Shown here: positions 16,215-24,833 of the stretch, in pieces
How positions within the stretch are numbered: position 1 is the first letter of the stretch
Layout: each line of letters starts with the position of its first letter
Origin: JBJXGE01 sp046154185
Lineage (GTDB): Bacteria; Planctomycetota; UBA8108; UBA1146; JAJFFE01
Length of the DNA: 64,000 nt
Assembly (NCBI GenBank): GCA_046154185.1
Contig: JBJXGE010000044.1
Location: 1-64,000, forward strand
Direction of reading: 5' to 3'
The notes under the pieces: generated by a model
What the model was told of the DNA's origin: nothing
The model's input: only the letters and a program-made list of their open reading frames with translations
Database searches by the model: none
Position numbers and translations under genes: made by a program

Positions 16215-17512
16215 ACGAGCGGCGTCTGTCCAGGAATTGCCACCACCGGCACTTCGTTCGCGCCGAATTCGTACGCGCGTGGCGACAAGTCGAGCCTCGA
16301 GTTGAGCGCCTGGTCCCAACTCACTTCCTGCCCGGTGTACGCCGACATGCGCCCCATGATCGCGGTCAGCGTGCTTTCGGCGATGCGACGCGCGTGATTG
16401 AGCGGCGTGCCGCCGCGAATCGATTCGATGAGATCCGCGTGCTCTTGTTCATAGGGATTGCGCGCGTCGTGGTCGCGATGCCGATACGGATTCTTGCCTT
16501 CGATGCGACCGGCGGGATCGGCGCTGCCGAGCGCCCCGACCACACGCTCCGCGACGCGGCCCGCTGTGCCATCGATTTGCCGGCACATGCTGTGGACGCG
16601 CACGCCGCCCGGATACTCGTATTCGATGCAGAAGTGATCGTAAATGTTGCCATGGATGGGCTGCACGCGCGCTTGCCGTCCGCCGAGCCCGATCGCTTTG
16701 AGCGGATTGGCGCGCAGCGCCCAGTTGATGACATCGAGATTGTGCACGTGTTGCTCGACGATGTGATCGCCCGACAGCCACGTGAAATAGAGCCAGTTGC
16801 GCACTTGCCACTCCATGTCGGAGTAGCGTGCTTGGCGTTCGTGCGTCCACAGGCCGCCTTGGTTCCAGTAACACTGGGCCGCGAGGATTTCGCCGATGGC
16901 GCCGTCGTGGATGCGGCGCATCGTCTGGAGATAGCCCTGCTGATGGCGCCGTTGCGTGCCGGCAACGATACCGAGTTTCTTCACCGCCGCGATCTCGCTC
17001 GACGCGATCACGGAGCGCACGCCCGCCGGATCGACGGCGATCGGCTTCTCGGCGAACACGTGCTTCCCGGCCTCGACCGCCGCGCGCAGGTGGAGCGGCC
17101 GAAAGCCGGGCGGCGTTGCGAGTATCACGAGATCGACGTCGCTTGCGATCACCTTCGCGTAGGCATCGAAGCCTGTGAAGCAGCGCTCGGCCGACACGTC
17201 GAATTTATCGGGGCCGAGTTCAGCGAGGTGTTTCTTGGAACTCTCGAGTCGGTCAACGAACAAATCGCCGAGCGCGGTGATCTTCACACCCGGCGCAGCC
17301 TTCACGCAGTCGCTCGCCGCCCCGGTGCCGCGACCGCCGCAACCGATGACGCCCACGCGAATCGCATCGCTGCCGGCCGCGAACACGCCGCGCGGCAACA
17401 CGAGCGGTCCCGCGAACGCCGCGACCGAAAGCGCGGCCGAGGTTTTTAGAAAGTCGCGACGAGATGTTGCGGACATGTGAGGGCTGCTACACGGAAGATT
17501 CTCGTTCGACAT
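16211..17512 (-). CDS. Tat-exported Gfo/Idh/MocA family oxidoreductase
   Basis: A 433-residue paralogue of the protein encoded at 14009-15325. The twin-arginine signal is SRRDFLKTSAALSVAAFAG (about residues 17-35). The NAD(P)-binding motif is VGVIGCGGRGTGAA; EKP is intact in VFAEKPIAVD; the catalytic helix is DHIVEQHVHNLDVINW. The C-terminal YTGQEVSWDQALNS segment is shared with the paralogue. It begins 9 bases after the MFS transporter gene and overlaps the SUMF1-like gene by 4 bases. A periplasmic sugar oxidation role is inferred from the Tat leader and neighbours. Confidence 0.92.
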   Translation of the reverse strand: MSNENLPCSSPHMSATSRRDFLKTSAALSVAAFAGPLVLPRGVFAAGSDAIRVGVIGCGGRGTGAASDCVKAAPGVKITALGDLFVDRLESSKKHLAELGPDKFDVSAERCFTGFDAYAKVIASDVDLVILATPPGFRPLHLRAAVEAGKHVFAEKPIAVDPAGVRSVIASSEIAAVKKLGIVAGTQRRHQQGYLQTMRRIHDGAIGEILAAQCYWNQGGLWTHERQARYSDMEWQVRNWLYFTWLSGDHIVEQHVHNLDVINWALRANPLKAIGLGGRQARVQPIHGNIYDHFCIEYEYPGGVRVHSMCRQIDGTAGRVAERVVGALGSADPAGRIEGKNPYRHRDHDARNPYEQEHADLIESIRGGTPLNHARRIAESTLTAIMGRMSAYTGQEVSWDQALNSRLDLSPRAYEFGANEVPVVAIPGQTPLV

Positions 17513-17521
17513 GAATGCTCC

Positions 17522-18829
17522 TCAGTTACTCGCCGAAACTCGGCGTCCCGGGTAACACACCACCAAAATTGACAAACAGGCGACACCAGCCCACATCGGC
17601 ACTGAAAACAACCGCGTGTAATCGAGCGTCTCCCCCGTCTCGGATCCCGCCCAGTCCGCGACCCAACCCGCGACTTTGCTGCCGACGATCGTGCCGACGC
17701 CAATGATGACGAGATTAAAGAGACTCTGCGCGCTCGCCCGCACCGCGGCGGTCGTCTCTTCGTCGACGATCATGAACGCCACGAAAATAAAGCACCCAAA
17801 GCAGAGCCCGTGGAGCGCCACGGCCGGGATGAGGATCGCCTCCTGTGGTAAGCCGGTCGCACTCGCGATCGCCGATACATGGGCGAAGAGCGCCATGCGC
17901 GCGATGTAAGCGACGATGCCGATGCCAAGGAGCGTCTTGCGCGACCATTGCCGGGCGACCAACGGAATCAACATCAGCACGACGATCTCCGAGATTTGCC
18001 CGATCGTCATCATGCCGCCGCCACCGACACCAAACCACTCGTTGATACTTGACGCGGTCTCTGACTGAAACGTGCCTAAGAATTTCGCGGTATGCACAAA
18101 GTAAAACTGGTGAATGCAACTGATCGGGATGGCCAGCGCGAACAACGTGAGCAGAGGATTGCGACGCACCGCAGCCATGGCTTCGAGCGAAGCGTATTGC
18201 GCGCCCGACTTGCTCGGCGGCGTGCGCGGCAACGTGAAACAATAGAGTCCCATGGCGATCCCGAGAATTCCGCTCAATCGAAACGCGTCCGCCATGCCTT
18301 GCGTCTGCGCGGCCATTGCGACTTCGGGAGTGGCGTCCGCCGGCGTGTGAACGCGCAATAACCACTGCCCGATGCCGATACCGACCGCGATCCATCCCAC
18401 GGTGCCCCAAACCCGCACCCTGCCAAAATCGCGATCGCGGTCCGCCATGTGATGAAACGCGAGCGAATTCGTGAGCGGCAGGGTCGGCGAATAGATAATC
18501 GAGTAGACAAGCGAGAAAATCAGAAACCCGGAGTAGCTCTCGATGCTCGCGAGTTGCCACACGAGCACGCCACCGATGAGATGACTGATCCCCAAAAACT
18601 TCTGCGTAGCGAAGTGTCGATCGGCGATCTGTCCGGCGACGAATGGCGCGAGCAGCGCGCCGACCGCGCCGACCGCGAACATATTGCCGATCTGACTGGC
18701 GTCGAATTTTCGATAGTCGTGTAGAAACGACCACAAGAGCGGCAGCCATGCGCCCCAGATCGCATACTGGAGGAACATCATCACCGAGAGTCGAACTTTT
18801 ACGGCAGCGTAACTCGAATCCGTCGACAA
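17522..18829 (-). CDS. MFS transporter, NupG-like (nucleoside:H+ symporter type)
   Basis: A 435-residue inner-membrane carrier with 12 predicted membrane helices. The opening VRLSVMMFLQYAIWGAWLPLLWSFL and the segment LTNSLAFHHMADRDRDFGRVRVWGTVGWIAVG are typical of the NupG/XapB branch; planctomycete members are often linked to oxidoreductase genes. A TTG at 18829 is the proposed start; ATG codons at 18781 and 18778 fall inside the first membrane helix. The open frame continues to 19579 but overlaps an opposite gene and is not plausible. First gene of a five-gene operon, so it may import the compound handled by the oxidoreductases. Confidence 0.85.
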   Translation of the reverse strand: MSTDSSYAAVKVRLSVMMFLQYAIWGAWLPLLWSFLHDYRKFDASQIGNMFAVGAVGALLAPFVAGQIADRHFATQKFLGISHLIGGVLVWQLASIESYSGFLIFSLVYSIIYSPTLPLTNSLAFHHMADRDRDFGRVRVWGTVGWIAVGIGIGQWLLRVHTPADATPEVAMAAQTQGMADAFRLSGILGIAMGLYCFTLPRTPPSKSGAQYASLEAMAAVRRNPLLTLFALAIPISCIHQFYFVHTAKFLGTFQSETASSINEWFGVGGGGMMTIGQISEIVVLMLIPLVARQWSRKTLLGIGIVAYIARMALFAHVSAIASATGLPQEAILIPAVALHGLCFGCFIFVAFMIVDEETTAAVRASAQSLFNLVIIGVGTIVGSKVAGWVADWAGSETGETLDYTRLFSVPMWAGVACLSILVVCYPGRRVSASN

Positions 18830-18885
18830 AGTCGCTTCGCCGCCTTTCCCCGCAATCCTCCAGTTGAGCCCGTTCGGCACGCGCC

Positions 18886-18914
18886 GGTATAGCGAACCGC
18901 GCGAAAAGCGTAAA
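18886..18914 (-). promoter_or_regulatory. candidate sigma-70 promoter of the MFS/oxidoreductase operon
   Basis: On the minus strand TTTACG (18914-18909) and TATACC (18891-18886) are separated by 17 bases, 57 bases upstream of the TTG at 18829. It lies in the spacer between divergent genes. Confidence 0.4.
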
Positions 18915-18962
18915 GCAGAGATTCCGCGCCAGGTGCCGCTGCGTACCGACTTGTGGGTCGAT

Positions 18963-18990
18963 TTGCGATTGCCGCCGACCTGGTTAGGAT
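18963..18990 (+). promoter_or_regulatory. candidate sigma-70 promoter
   Basis: TTGCGA (18963-18968), a 16-base spacer and TAGGAT (18985-18990) lie 47 bases upstream of the ATG at 19037. Matches are four of six at each hexamer, so confidence is low. Confidence 0.3.
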
Positions 18991-19036
18991 CGCCCTTCCC
19001 GCGAAGGCGGGCGACTCCGAGCAAGTGAAAGCCGCC

Positions 19037-20428
19037 ATGGATGAAACCTCCCGCGCGTCCGCATCGCCGACGCAACGTGCGCGCTACGCACTCGCACTCC
19101 TCTTCGGCACCACGCTGGAAGTCCGGCGGCGGCCGTATGTGATTGCGGGCCTGAGCCTCGCGATCGTCAAGTACGGTGTCGAAGCCGCGGTCATTTGGCT
19201 GCTCGCTGGCCACGCACTGACTCCCCTGGAATTCGTGAGTCCGGTGCTCAAGGGCCGTGAGCAACTCTTGGCCGGCGGACCGACTTGGCTCAGTTGGGCG
19301 CTCTTTGTCTGGACGATTCCGTTTCTGTGGATTGCGTTCACGATGAGCGTCCGACGGGCCGCGAACGCGTTCGCGTCTCCTTGGATGGGGCTGCTCGTAC
19401 TCGTGCCGTGTATCAACTTGCTGTTGATGGCGCGTCTTTGTTTCGCTAGCGCGAATCGCAATTTGACGTGGAGGGACCCCAGTCGCGCCGTCGAAGAACT
19501 GCACCAGATCCGCAGCGCCGCCATCGCCGTCGGCCTGTGCACGCTGTTGGGGCTGACCATGACGGCGCTCGCTACCCATGTAGTGCAGCTCTACGGATCG
19601 TCGTTGTTTCTGGCCACGCCCACGGCGATGGGAGCCATCAGCGCCTATGCTTACAATCGGCAGCGCTCGCGCAGCTGCGGTTCGACGCTCCTCGTCGCCC
19701 TGCTGAGCGTGACGCTCGCCGGCTTGTCGCTCCTCTTGTTCGCGGTGGAAGGGTTGATCTGTCTCGTAATGGCTGCTCCACTCGCACTACCGTTGGGTGC
19801 GCTCGGCGGCTGCATCGGCAAAGCGGTCGCCGACCGCAGCGAGCCGTCGCGACCTGGCGCGCTCTTCCCGATTTTCTGCCTACCCCTCCTCGTCGGCGCG
19901 GAGGCGGCATTCGTCGCAAGCCGCGAGCGCGAGGTCTTGACCGCGGTTGAAATCAACGCGCCACCCGCGACAGTTTGGGCGCACGTCGTGAGCTTTCCGA
20001 GCTTGCCCGAGCCGACCGAGTTCTTGTTTCGAGTCGGCATCGCGTGCCCGCAGAGCGCGCGCATCGATGGCGAGGGCGTCGGCGCGATTCGTTATTGCGT
20101 CTTCTCGACGGGCGAGTTCGTCGAACCGATCACCGTCTGGGAGCCGGCGGTGCGCTTGGGTTTCGATGTCGTGAGCCAGCCCGCGCCGATGTTCGAACTC
20201 AGCCCCTATCACGACCTCCACCCACCGCATCTAGACGGCGCGCTCATGAGTCGCCGCGGCGAGTTTCGTCTCGTGCCGCTTTCGAACGGCCGGACGCGCC
20301 TCGAGGGACGCACTTGGTACGTGCTCGAGCTGTTTCCGCTCGCATACTGGTCGCTTTGGTCCGACGCCATCATCCATCGCATCCACGAGCGCGTACTGCG
20401 GCACGTGCAACGCCTCGCGGAATCCTAG
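19037..20428 (+). CDS. polytopic membrane protein with DUF805-like segment and C-terminal SRPBCC domain
   Basis: A 463-residue protein. The first half has about seven hydrophobic helices; the stretch MSVRRAANAFASPWMG followed by VLVPCINLLLMARLCF resembles DUF805/YhaH-type membrane domains. After the last helix (PIFCLPLLVGAEAAFVA) comes a soluble SRPBCC (START/polyketide cyclase-like) domain of about 170 residues, beginning EVLTAVEINAPPATVWAHVV and ending with a long helix. SRPBCC folds bind hydrophobic ligands, so a lipid or other apolar ligand near the membrane is possible. The ATG at 19037 was preferred to a GTG at 19025. Divergent from the MFS operon and not obviously part of it. Confidence 0.8.
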   Translation: MDETSRASASPTQRARYALALLFGTTLEVRRRPYVIAGLSLAIVKYGVEAAVIWLLAGHALTPLEFVSPVLKGREQLLAGGPTWLSWALFVWTIPFLWIAFTMSVRRAANAFASPWMGLLVLVPCINLLLMARLCFASANRNLTWRDPSRAVEELHQIRSAAIAVGLCTLLGLTMTALATHVVQLYGSSLFLATPTAMGAISAYAYNRQRSRSCGSTLLVALLSVTLAGLSLLLFAVEGLICLVMAAPLALPLGALGGCIGKAVADRSEPSRPGALFPIFCLPLLVGAEAAFVASREREVLTAVEINAPPATVWAHVVSFPSLPEPTEFLFRVGIACPQSARIDGEGVGAIRYCVFSTGEFVEPITVWEPAVRLGFDVVSQPAPMFELSPYHDLHPPHLDGALMSRRGEFRLVPLSNGRTRLEGRTWYVLELFPLAYWSLWSDAIIHRIHERVLRHVQRLAES

Positions 20429-20451
20429 CTCGTCGCCCTTCTCGCCTGCAA

Positions 20452-20465
20452 TTCGGCGCGCCGAA
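20452..20465. repeat. perfect 14-base palindrome between convergent genes
   Basis: TTCGGCGCGCCGAA is fully self-complementary and sits between a plus-strand gene ending at 20428 and a minus-strand gene ending at 20471. There is no T-tract, so it is not a typical intrinsic terminator. Confidence 0.5.
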
Positions 20466-20470
20466 CGCGG

Positions 20471-21490
20471 TCAGACCGCCACCCACGCGCCGCGCGCGAG
20501 ACTCTCGCGTTCCGCTTCGATCACGCGGGTGACCAAGACCGCCTCTTCGAGCGTCGCGTCGAGTGCGCGCTGGCCGTCGCGGATTGCCGCGAGCAGATGG
20601 CGCACTTCGCCGTCGTAGCCGTTGTGCGAGTCGAGCGCGATGGCCTGCGTTTCGCCCGCGCGCGTGAGCGAGAGTTCGGGATCGCGACCGAACTCGTAGT
20701 CGGCGGCGGCGTCTTCGAATACCACCGTGAATTTCATTCGGAACTTGAAGTTTTCGACGCGCGCCCAGCCGCCTTCGGCCACGACATGCGGCGGTCCCTT
20801 TCGGAAGCGATAGAGGGTCGTGACGTGCGCTTCGGATCCCGTCGAACAAACCGCGGCGGGCGCGCCGAAACACCAGGCGATGAAATCGACATCGTGGATA
20901 TGCAGGTCAAAGATCGCGTTCCCCGATTTCCGCGCGTCCAAGTAGAAACTCTGCGCCCAACTCGGCGGCGCACCGAGTCGCTCGAACCGCGCGCTCGAGA
21001 CGGCGCCATACGCGCCGCTGCGAATGCTCTCGCGCAACCAGCGCCACGCGGGCCAAAAACGCAAACACATCGCGGGGAGACACAGTGTGCGCGCGGCACG
21101 CGCGGTCGCCGCCAACTCGGCGATCTCCGCGGAGCGCAAGGCGACCGGCTTCTCGATCAGCACATGTTTGCCGGCGGCGAGCGCGGCCCGCGCCAGTGCG
21201 ACATGCGTATCGGTGTAGGTGCAGATACTCACGAGGTCGACACTCGCGTCTTGCAACAACTCGTCGGCGGTCGCATACGTTCGGACGCGCGCGAGATCAA
21301 TCGTCGAACTGCCGCCGCTCGCAAGATTGCCCGCGCCACGACTTGTTGCCGACGCCTGGACGCTTGCGTGCGGACTCGCAATTGCGCGCAGTTCGCAATC
21401 GAAGCCGGCGCCCCGCGCCGACTCGTAGGCCGCGATATGCGTTCGGCCCATAAACCCGAGCCCGATGACTCCGACACCGATCGTCCCCAT
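20471..21490 (-). CDS. cytoplasmic Gfo/Idh/MocA family oxidoreductase
   Basis: A 339-residue NAD(P)-dependent dehydrogenase-like protein, the only one of the five oxidoreductases of this family here without an export signal: the Rossmann motif IGVGVIGLGFMGRTHIAAY begins at residue 4. EKP is intact in HVLIEKPVALR, and the active-site helix carries FDLHIHDVDFIAW. It forms a two-gene operon with the upstream TIM-barrel gene (7-base gap). This is the typical pairing for inositol or sugar-acid catabolism, and it may process the product released from the exported enzymes; the substrate is not determinable. Confidence 0.9.
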   Translation of the reverse strand: MGTIGVGVIGLGFMGRTHIAAYESARGAGFDCELRAIASPHASVQASATSRGAGNLASGGSSTIDLARVRTYATADELLQDASVDLVSICTYTDTHVALARAALAAGKHVLIEKPVALRSAEIAELAATARAARTLCLPAMCLRFWPAWRWLRESIRSGAYGAVSSARFERLGAPPSWAQSFYLDARKSGNAIFDLHIHDVDFIAWCFGAPAAVCSTGSEAHVTTLYRFRKGPPHVVAEGGWARVENFKFRMKFTVVFEDAAADYEFGRDPELSLTRAGETQAIALDSHNGYDGEVRHLLAAIRDGQRALDATLEEAVLVTRVIEAERESLARGAWVAV

Positions 21491-21497
21491 GCTGACC

Positions 21498-22328
21498 TTA
21501 GCTCCGCCCTCGATAGCCGCTCACGAACTCGAGCGCGGTCCGCATGTCGCGCACGCGATCGTCGCCGGCTTCGCGCTCGATCATCCAATCGACCTGTGGA
21601 CATCGCCGCGCCAGGACTTCGAAGAACCGTGGCCAATCGACTTCGCCGACGCCGACCGGAACTTCCTGTCCCCAAACGCGCCCCGGTTCACTCGACGCAC
21701 ACGCATCTTTCAAGTGCACTTGGACCACGCGCGACGCGAGCGTCTCGAGCGCTTGAATCGGCCGGCCCATGCCGTAAAGAATCATGTTGGCGGGATCGAA
21801 GTTGACCCCGACTGCCGGCATGTCGAGCGCATCCAGCGCTTCGACCAACGTCTCCGCCGACTCTTGTCCCGTCTCGAACGCCACCCGCAGACCGTGCGCC
21901 GTGAAGCGTTCGATCACTTGCCGCAGTCGATCGAGCATCACTTGGCGCAATGGATCGCGCGGATCGTGCGGAATGAATCCGGCGTGAAAGCTGACGAGTT
22001 CGATCCCAAGGTCGCGCGCGATCAACGCGTTGACGGACGCGGCCGCGAGGTTTTGCGCGAATGTCGCGTCGAGCCGCACGCCGCCGGTAACGCGAATCCG
22101 CTCGATCGTCGAATAGTCCTCGCCCGCCATCATCATCATGCCCGAGGCGATCTCGATGTTCGCGCGCTCGAGACCGGCGACGAGCGCGGCGAGATCCATG
22201 GCGCCGGTCCGCAGCGGATCGAGCGCGAGCTGCACAGCGCTGACACCGACCTGGTCGAGTCCGCGCAGCAGATCGTCCGCGCTTTGGGGTCGCAACGACC
22301 ACGAACAGGCTCCGATGCGCGCCGTCAT
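21498..22328 (-). CDS. sugar phosphate isomerase/epimerase family TIM-barrel protein, cytoplasmic
   Basis: A 276-residue xylose-isomerase-like TIM barrel without signal peptide. Recognisable elements are IGACSWSLRPQSADDLL at the N-terminus, LVSFHAGFIPHDP, the metal-site Glu in LRVAFETGQES, VGVNFDPANMILYG, VVQVHLKDA and the C-terminal Glu in DWMIEREAG. GGAGGAA a few bases upstream of the ATG at 22328 decides the start over an upstream ATG at 22412. It is cotranscribed with the cytoplasmic oxidoreductase at 20471. Probably isomerises or cleaves a sugar derivative; the exact reaction is unknown. Confidence 0.88.
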   Translation of the reverse strand: MTARIGACSWSLRPQSADDLLRGLDQVGVSAVQLALDPLRTGAMDLAALVAGLERANIEIASGMMMMAGEDYSTIERIRVTGGVRLDATFAQNLAAASVNALIARDLGIELVSFHAGFIPHDPRDPLRQVMLDRLRQVIERFTAHGLRVAFETGQESAETLVEALDALDMPAVGVNFDPANMILYGMGRPIQALETLASRVVQVHLKDACASSEPGRVWGQEVPVGVGEVDWPRFFEVLARRCPQVDWMIEREAGDDRVRDMRTALEFVSGYRGRS

Positions 22329-22371
22329 CTCGCGTTCCTCCTCGACAAGGCCAACGGCGGACATTACACCC

Positions 22372-22401
22372 TTGTTGCGAAACCGCCAAGCCAGGTAGCA
22401 T
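22372..22401 (+). promoter_or_regulatory. candidate sigma-70 promoter of the plus-strand cluster
   Basis: TTGTTG (22372-22377) and TAGCAT (22396-22401) are 18 bases apart, 65 bases upstream of the ATG at 22466, in the divergent spacer between the two sugar-metabolism transcription units. Confidence 0.25.
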
Positions 22402-22465
22402 GCCGCGCTCAAGTGGATCCCAGAGCATTGCTCATACGACCCCGAATTCCAGAGAGCTTCCGTCG

Positions 22466-23422
22466 ATGTCGAGCGAATGGACGCGTCGAGATTTCATGGG
22501 CAGCGTCGCCGGCTTCGCGCTCGCTCCCGTCGGCGCGTCACTCGCAAGCCAACTGCCGCAAACAACGCCGAAACCGACGCCGGGCGCCGAACCCGCGACG
22601 GCTCCGCTCTTCGAGATTTCGCTCGCCGAGTGGTCGCTCCATCGCACGTTGCGCAAGGGTGCGCTCGATCCGCGCGACTTCGCGTCGACCGCGCGCAAAC
22701 TCTTCGGCATCACCGCCGTCGAGCACGTCAATCAGTTCTTCAAAGACAAAGCGCGCGATGCTCAGTATCTCGCCGACATGATGCGCCGGGCGACCGATAG
22801 CGGCGTCCGGAATCTCCTGATCATGATCGACGATGAAGGCGATCTCGGTGCTCCGGATTCCGACGCGCGCACCCGCGCGATTGAAAATCATCGGCCGTGG
22901 CTCGCCGCAGCGAAAACGCTCGGCTGCCATTCGATTCGCGTGAACGCCGAGAGTAGTGGCACACCCGATGAGCAACGCAAACTCGCCGCCGATGGATTGA
23001 GCCGACTCGCCGAGCACGCGGCGCAACTCGAACTTTACGTGCTCGTCGAGAATCACGGCGGCCTGTCGTCAAATGGCGCTTGGCTCGCGAGCGTGATGCA
23101 AACGGCGCGGCACCCGCGCCTCGGCACGCTGCCAGATTTCGGCAACTTCGAAATCAAGAAGGGCGAGTGGTATGACCGCTATCAAGGCGTGCGGGAACTC
23201 ATGCCATTCGCGCGCGCCGTGAGCGCAAAGTCGCACGACTTCGATCCCGCGACGGGCGAAGAGACCGCCACCGACTACAAGAAAATGCTGCGCATCGTTC
23301 TCGCCGCGGGATATCACGGCTACGTTGGCATCGAGTACGAAGGCGACAAGCTGAGCGAGGAAGCCGGGATTCGAGCAACTCTGCGATTGCTGGAAACCGT
23401 GCGCGAGGCGCTGAAGAAATAG
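22466..23422 (+). CDS. Tat-exported TIM-barrel protein, sugar phosphate isomerase/epimerase family
   Basis: A 318-residue TIM-barrel protein with a twin-arginine leader (TRRDFMGSVAGFALAPVG, residues 6-23). After a Pro-rich linker the core begins FEISLAEWSLHRTLRKG. Metal-site candidates are Glu in YVLVENHGGLSS, Asp in LGTLPDFGNFEI, His in VSAKSHDFD and Glu in YVGIEYEG. The start is the ATG that precedes the Tat motif by five codons. The oxidoreductase gene starts 54 bases downstream. Proteins of this kind are frequently paired with exported oxidoreductases in planctomycetes; a role on keto-sugars in the periplasm is inferred. Confidence 0.88.
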   Translation: MSSEWTRRDFMGSVAGFALAPVGASLASQLPQTTPKPTPGAEPATAPLFEISLAEWSLHRTLRKGALDPRDFASTARKLFGITAVEHVNQFFKDKARDAQYLADMMRRATDSGVRNLLIMIDDEGDLGAPDSDARTRAIENHRPWLAAAKTLGCHSIRVNAESSGTPDEQRKLAADGLSRLAEHAAQLELYVLVENHGGLSSNGAWLASVMQTARHPRLGTLPDFGNFEIKKGEWYDRYQGVRELMPFARAVSAKSHDFDPATGEETATDYKKMLRIVLAAGYHGYVGIEYEGDKLSEEAGIRATLRLLETVREALKK

Positions 23423-23476
23423 CGCGCAACCAGGAAGGCCCCGCTTCACCGCGGGAAGGAACGAGGAGAGGCGACG

Positions 23477-24829
23477 ATGAGCGAATCACAGCAACTGGAT
23501 CCGAACAACAAACCGGGCGAGCCGTCACGGCGGGAGTTTTTGCTGAAAAGCGCGTTGTTCGCCGCGTCCGCGGGTGCCCTCGCGAGTTGCAGCGGCCCGC
23601 GTCCGCTCGGCGCCGTGCACGGTGCGCTCCCCAAAGCGCGTGCCAGCACGCGCCAAGCACTGGCGCCGAACGAGACCATCAAGATCGGCGTCATCGGTCC
23701 CGGCGGGATGGGCAGCGGCCACTGCGAGGCGTTCACAACGCTCGCGAAGAACGGCAAGGAGAAAGTCCAAGTCGTGGCGCTCAGCGACGTCTGCAAGTCG
23801 CGCATGATGAGAGCTCGCGACGATATCGTTCGCGTCCAGGGCGGCACTGTCGACACCTATAGCGATTTCTATGACTTGCTCAAGCGCGACGATCTGCACG
23901 GAGTTCTGATCGCGACACCGGAGCATTGGCATGGACCGATGGCGGAAGCCGCCATCGCCGCCGGCAAAGACGTCTATGTCGAAAAGCCGATGACGCTGCG
24001 ACTGCCGGAGGCGCTGCGCCTCTACCAGGTCGCAAAGGCGAACCCCGATATTCGAGTGCAAGTCGGCACGCAAATGATCATGTTGCCGAAGTATCGCAAA
24101 GCGAAGGAACTCGTCGCGCAAGGCGCGATCGGCAAGCCGACTTCGAGCCAAACCAGCTACTGTCGAAACTCGAAGGACGGCGAATGGCTGTACTACGAAA
24201 TGCGCAAAGAGTGGGTGCCCGGCGAGAATCTCGACTGGGAGCGCTGGTGCGGACCGCTCGGCGTGCAACCGTGGGATCCCGCCGTGTATGCGCGTTGGCG
24301 GCGTTACAAGATGTACTCGACCGGAATCATCGGTGACCTGCTCGTGCACGTGATGACGCCGATGGTCATGGCGCTCGACCTCGGTTGGCCAACGCGGGTC
24401 GTCGCGTCGGGCGGCCACTACGTCGACAAAGCGATGGAGAACCACGATCAGATCAACATCAACGTCGAGTTTGAGGGACAACACACCATGATCGTGGCCG
24501 GCTCGACCTGCAACGAGAACGGTCTCGAGACCTTGATTCGCGGTCACAAGGGCAACCTCTCGCTCGGCGGTCGCCACTGTGTCGTGCGACCCGAGCCGAA
24601 GTACTCGGAGGAAGTCGAAGAACGCACGGTTGAGTGCGAGGACATCGGCAACGACCAGGACATGCTGCGCCTCAACTGGTTGCACGCGATTCGCACGCGC
24701 GAACAGAACGCGAGCCCGGTCGAACTCGGTACGAAAGTGATGGTCATCGTCGACCTCGCGACGCGCTCGATGTGGGATGGCAAAGCGTACGCATTCTCTC
24801 CCGCGAGCATGACCGCGCTACCGGTGTAG
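23477..24829 (+). CDS. Tat/lipoprotein Gfo/Idh/MocA family oxidoreductase
   Basis: A 450-residue oxidoreductase. The leader combines a twin-arginine motif (SRREFLLKSALF, about residue 17) with a lipobox-like LASC near residue 36, so it may be exported folded and then lipid-anchored. The cofactor motif is IGVIGPGGMGSGH, EKP is intact in VYVEKPMTLR, and the C-terminal domain has LDWERWCGPLGVQPWDP and GIIGDLLVHVMTP, typical of the larger exported subgroup. A strong ribosome site (GAGGAGAGG) precedes the ATG. The ApbE gene starts 4 bases after its stop. Confidence 0.92.
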   Translation: MSESQQLDPNNKPGEPSRREFLLKSALFAASAGALASCSGPRPLGAVHGALPKARASTRQALAPNETIKIGVIGPGGMGSGHCEAFTTLAKNGKEKVQVVALSDVCKSRMMRARDDIVRVQGGTVDTYSDFYDLLKRDDLHGVLIATPEHWHGPMAEAAIAAGKDVYVEKPMTLRLPEALRLYQVAKANPDIRVQVGTQMIMLPKYRKAKELVAQGAIGKPTSSQTSYCRNSKDGEWLYYEMRKEWVPGENLDWERWCGPLGVQPWDPAVYARWRRYKMYSTGIIGDLLVHVMTPMVMALDLGWPTRVVASGGHYVDKAMENHDQININVEFEGQHTMIVAGSTCNENGLETLIRGHKGNLSLGGRHCVVRPEPKYSEEVEERTVECEDIGNDQDMLRLNWLHAIRTREQNASPVELGTKVMVIVDLATRSMWDGKAYAFSPASMTALPV

Positions 24830-24833
24830 GAGC

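Noticed and set aside
18830..19579. N-terminal extension of the MFS transporter gene
   Set aside because: The extra 250 codons overlap the start of the opposite gene at 19037 and encode a low-complexity, Arg/Gln/Glu-rich sequence; the first membrane helix starts just after 18829.
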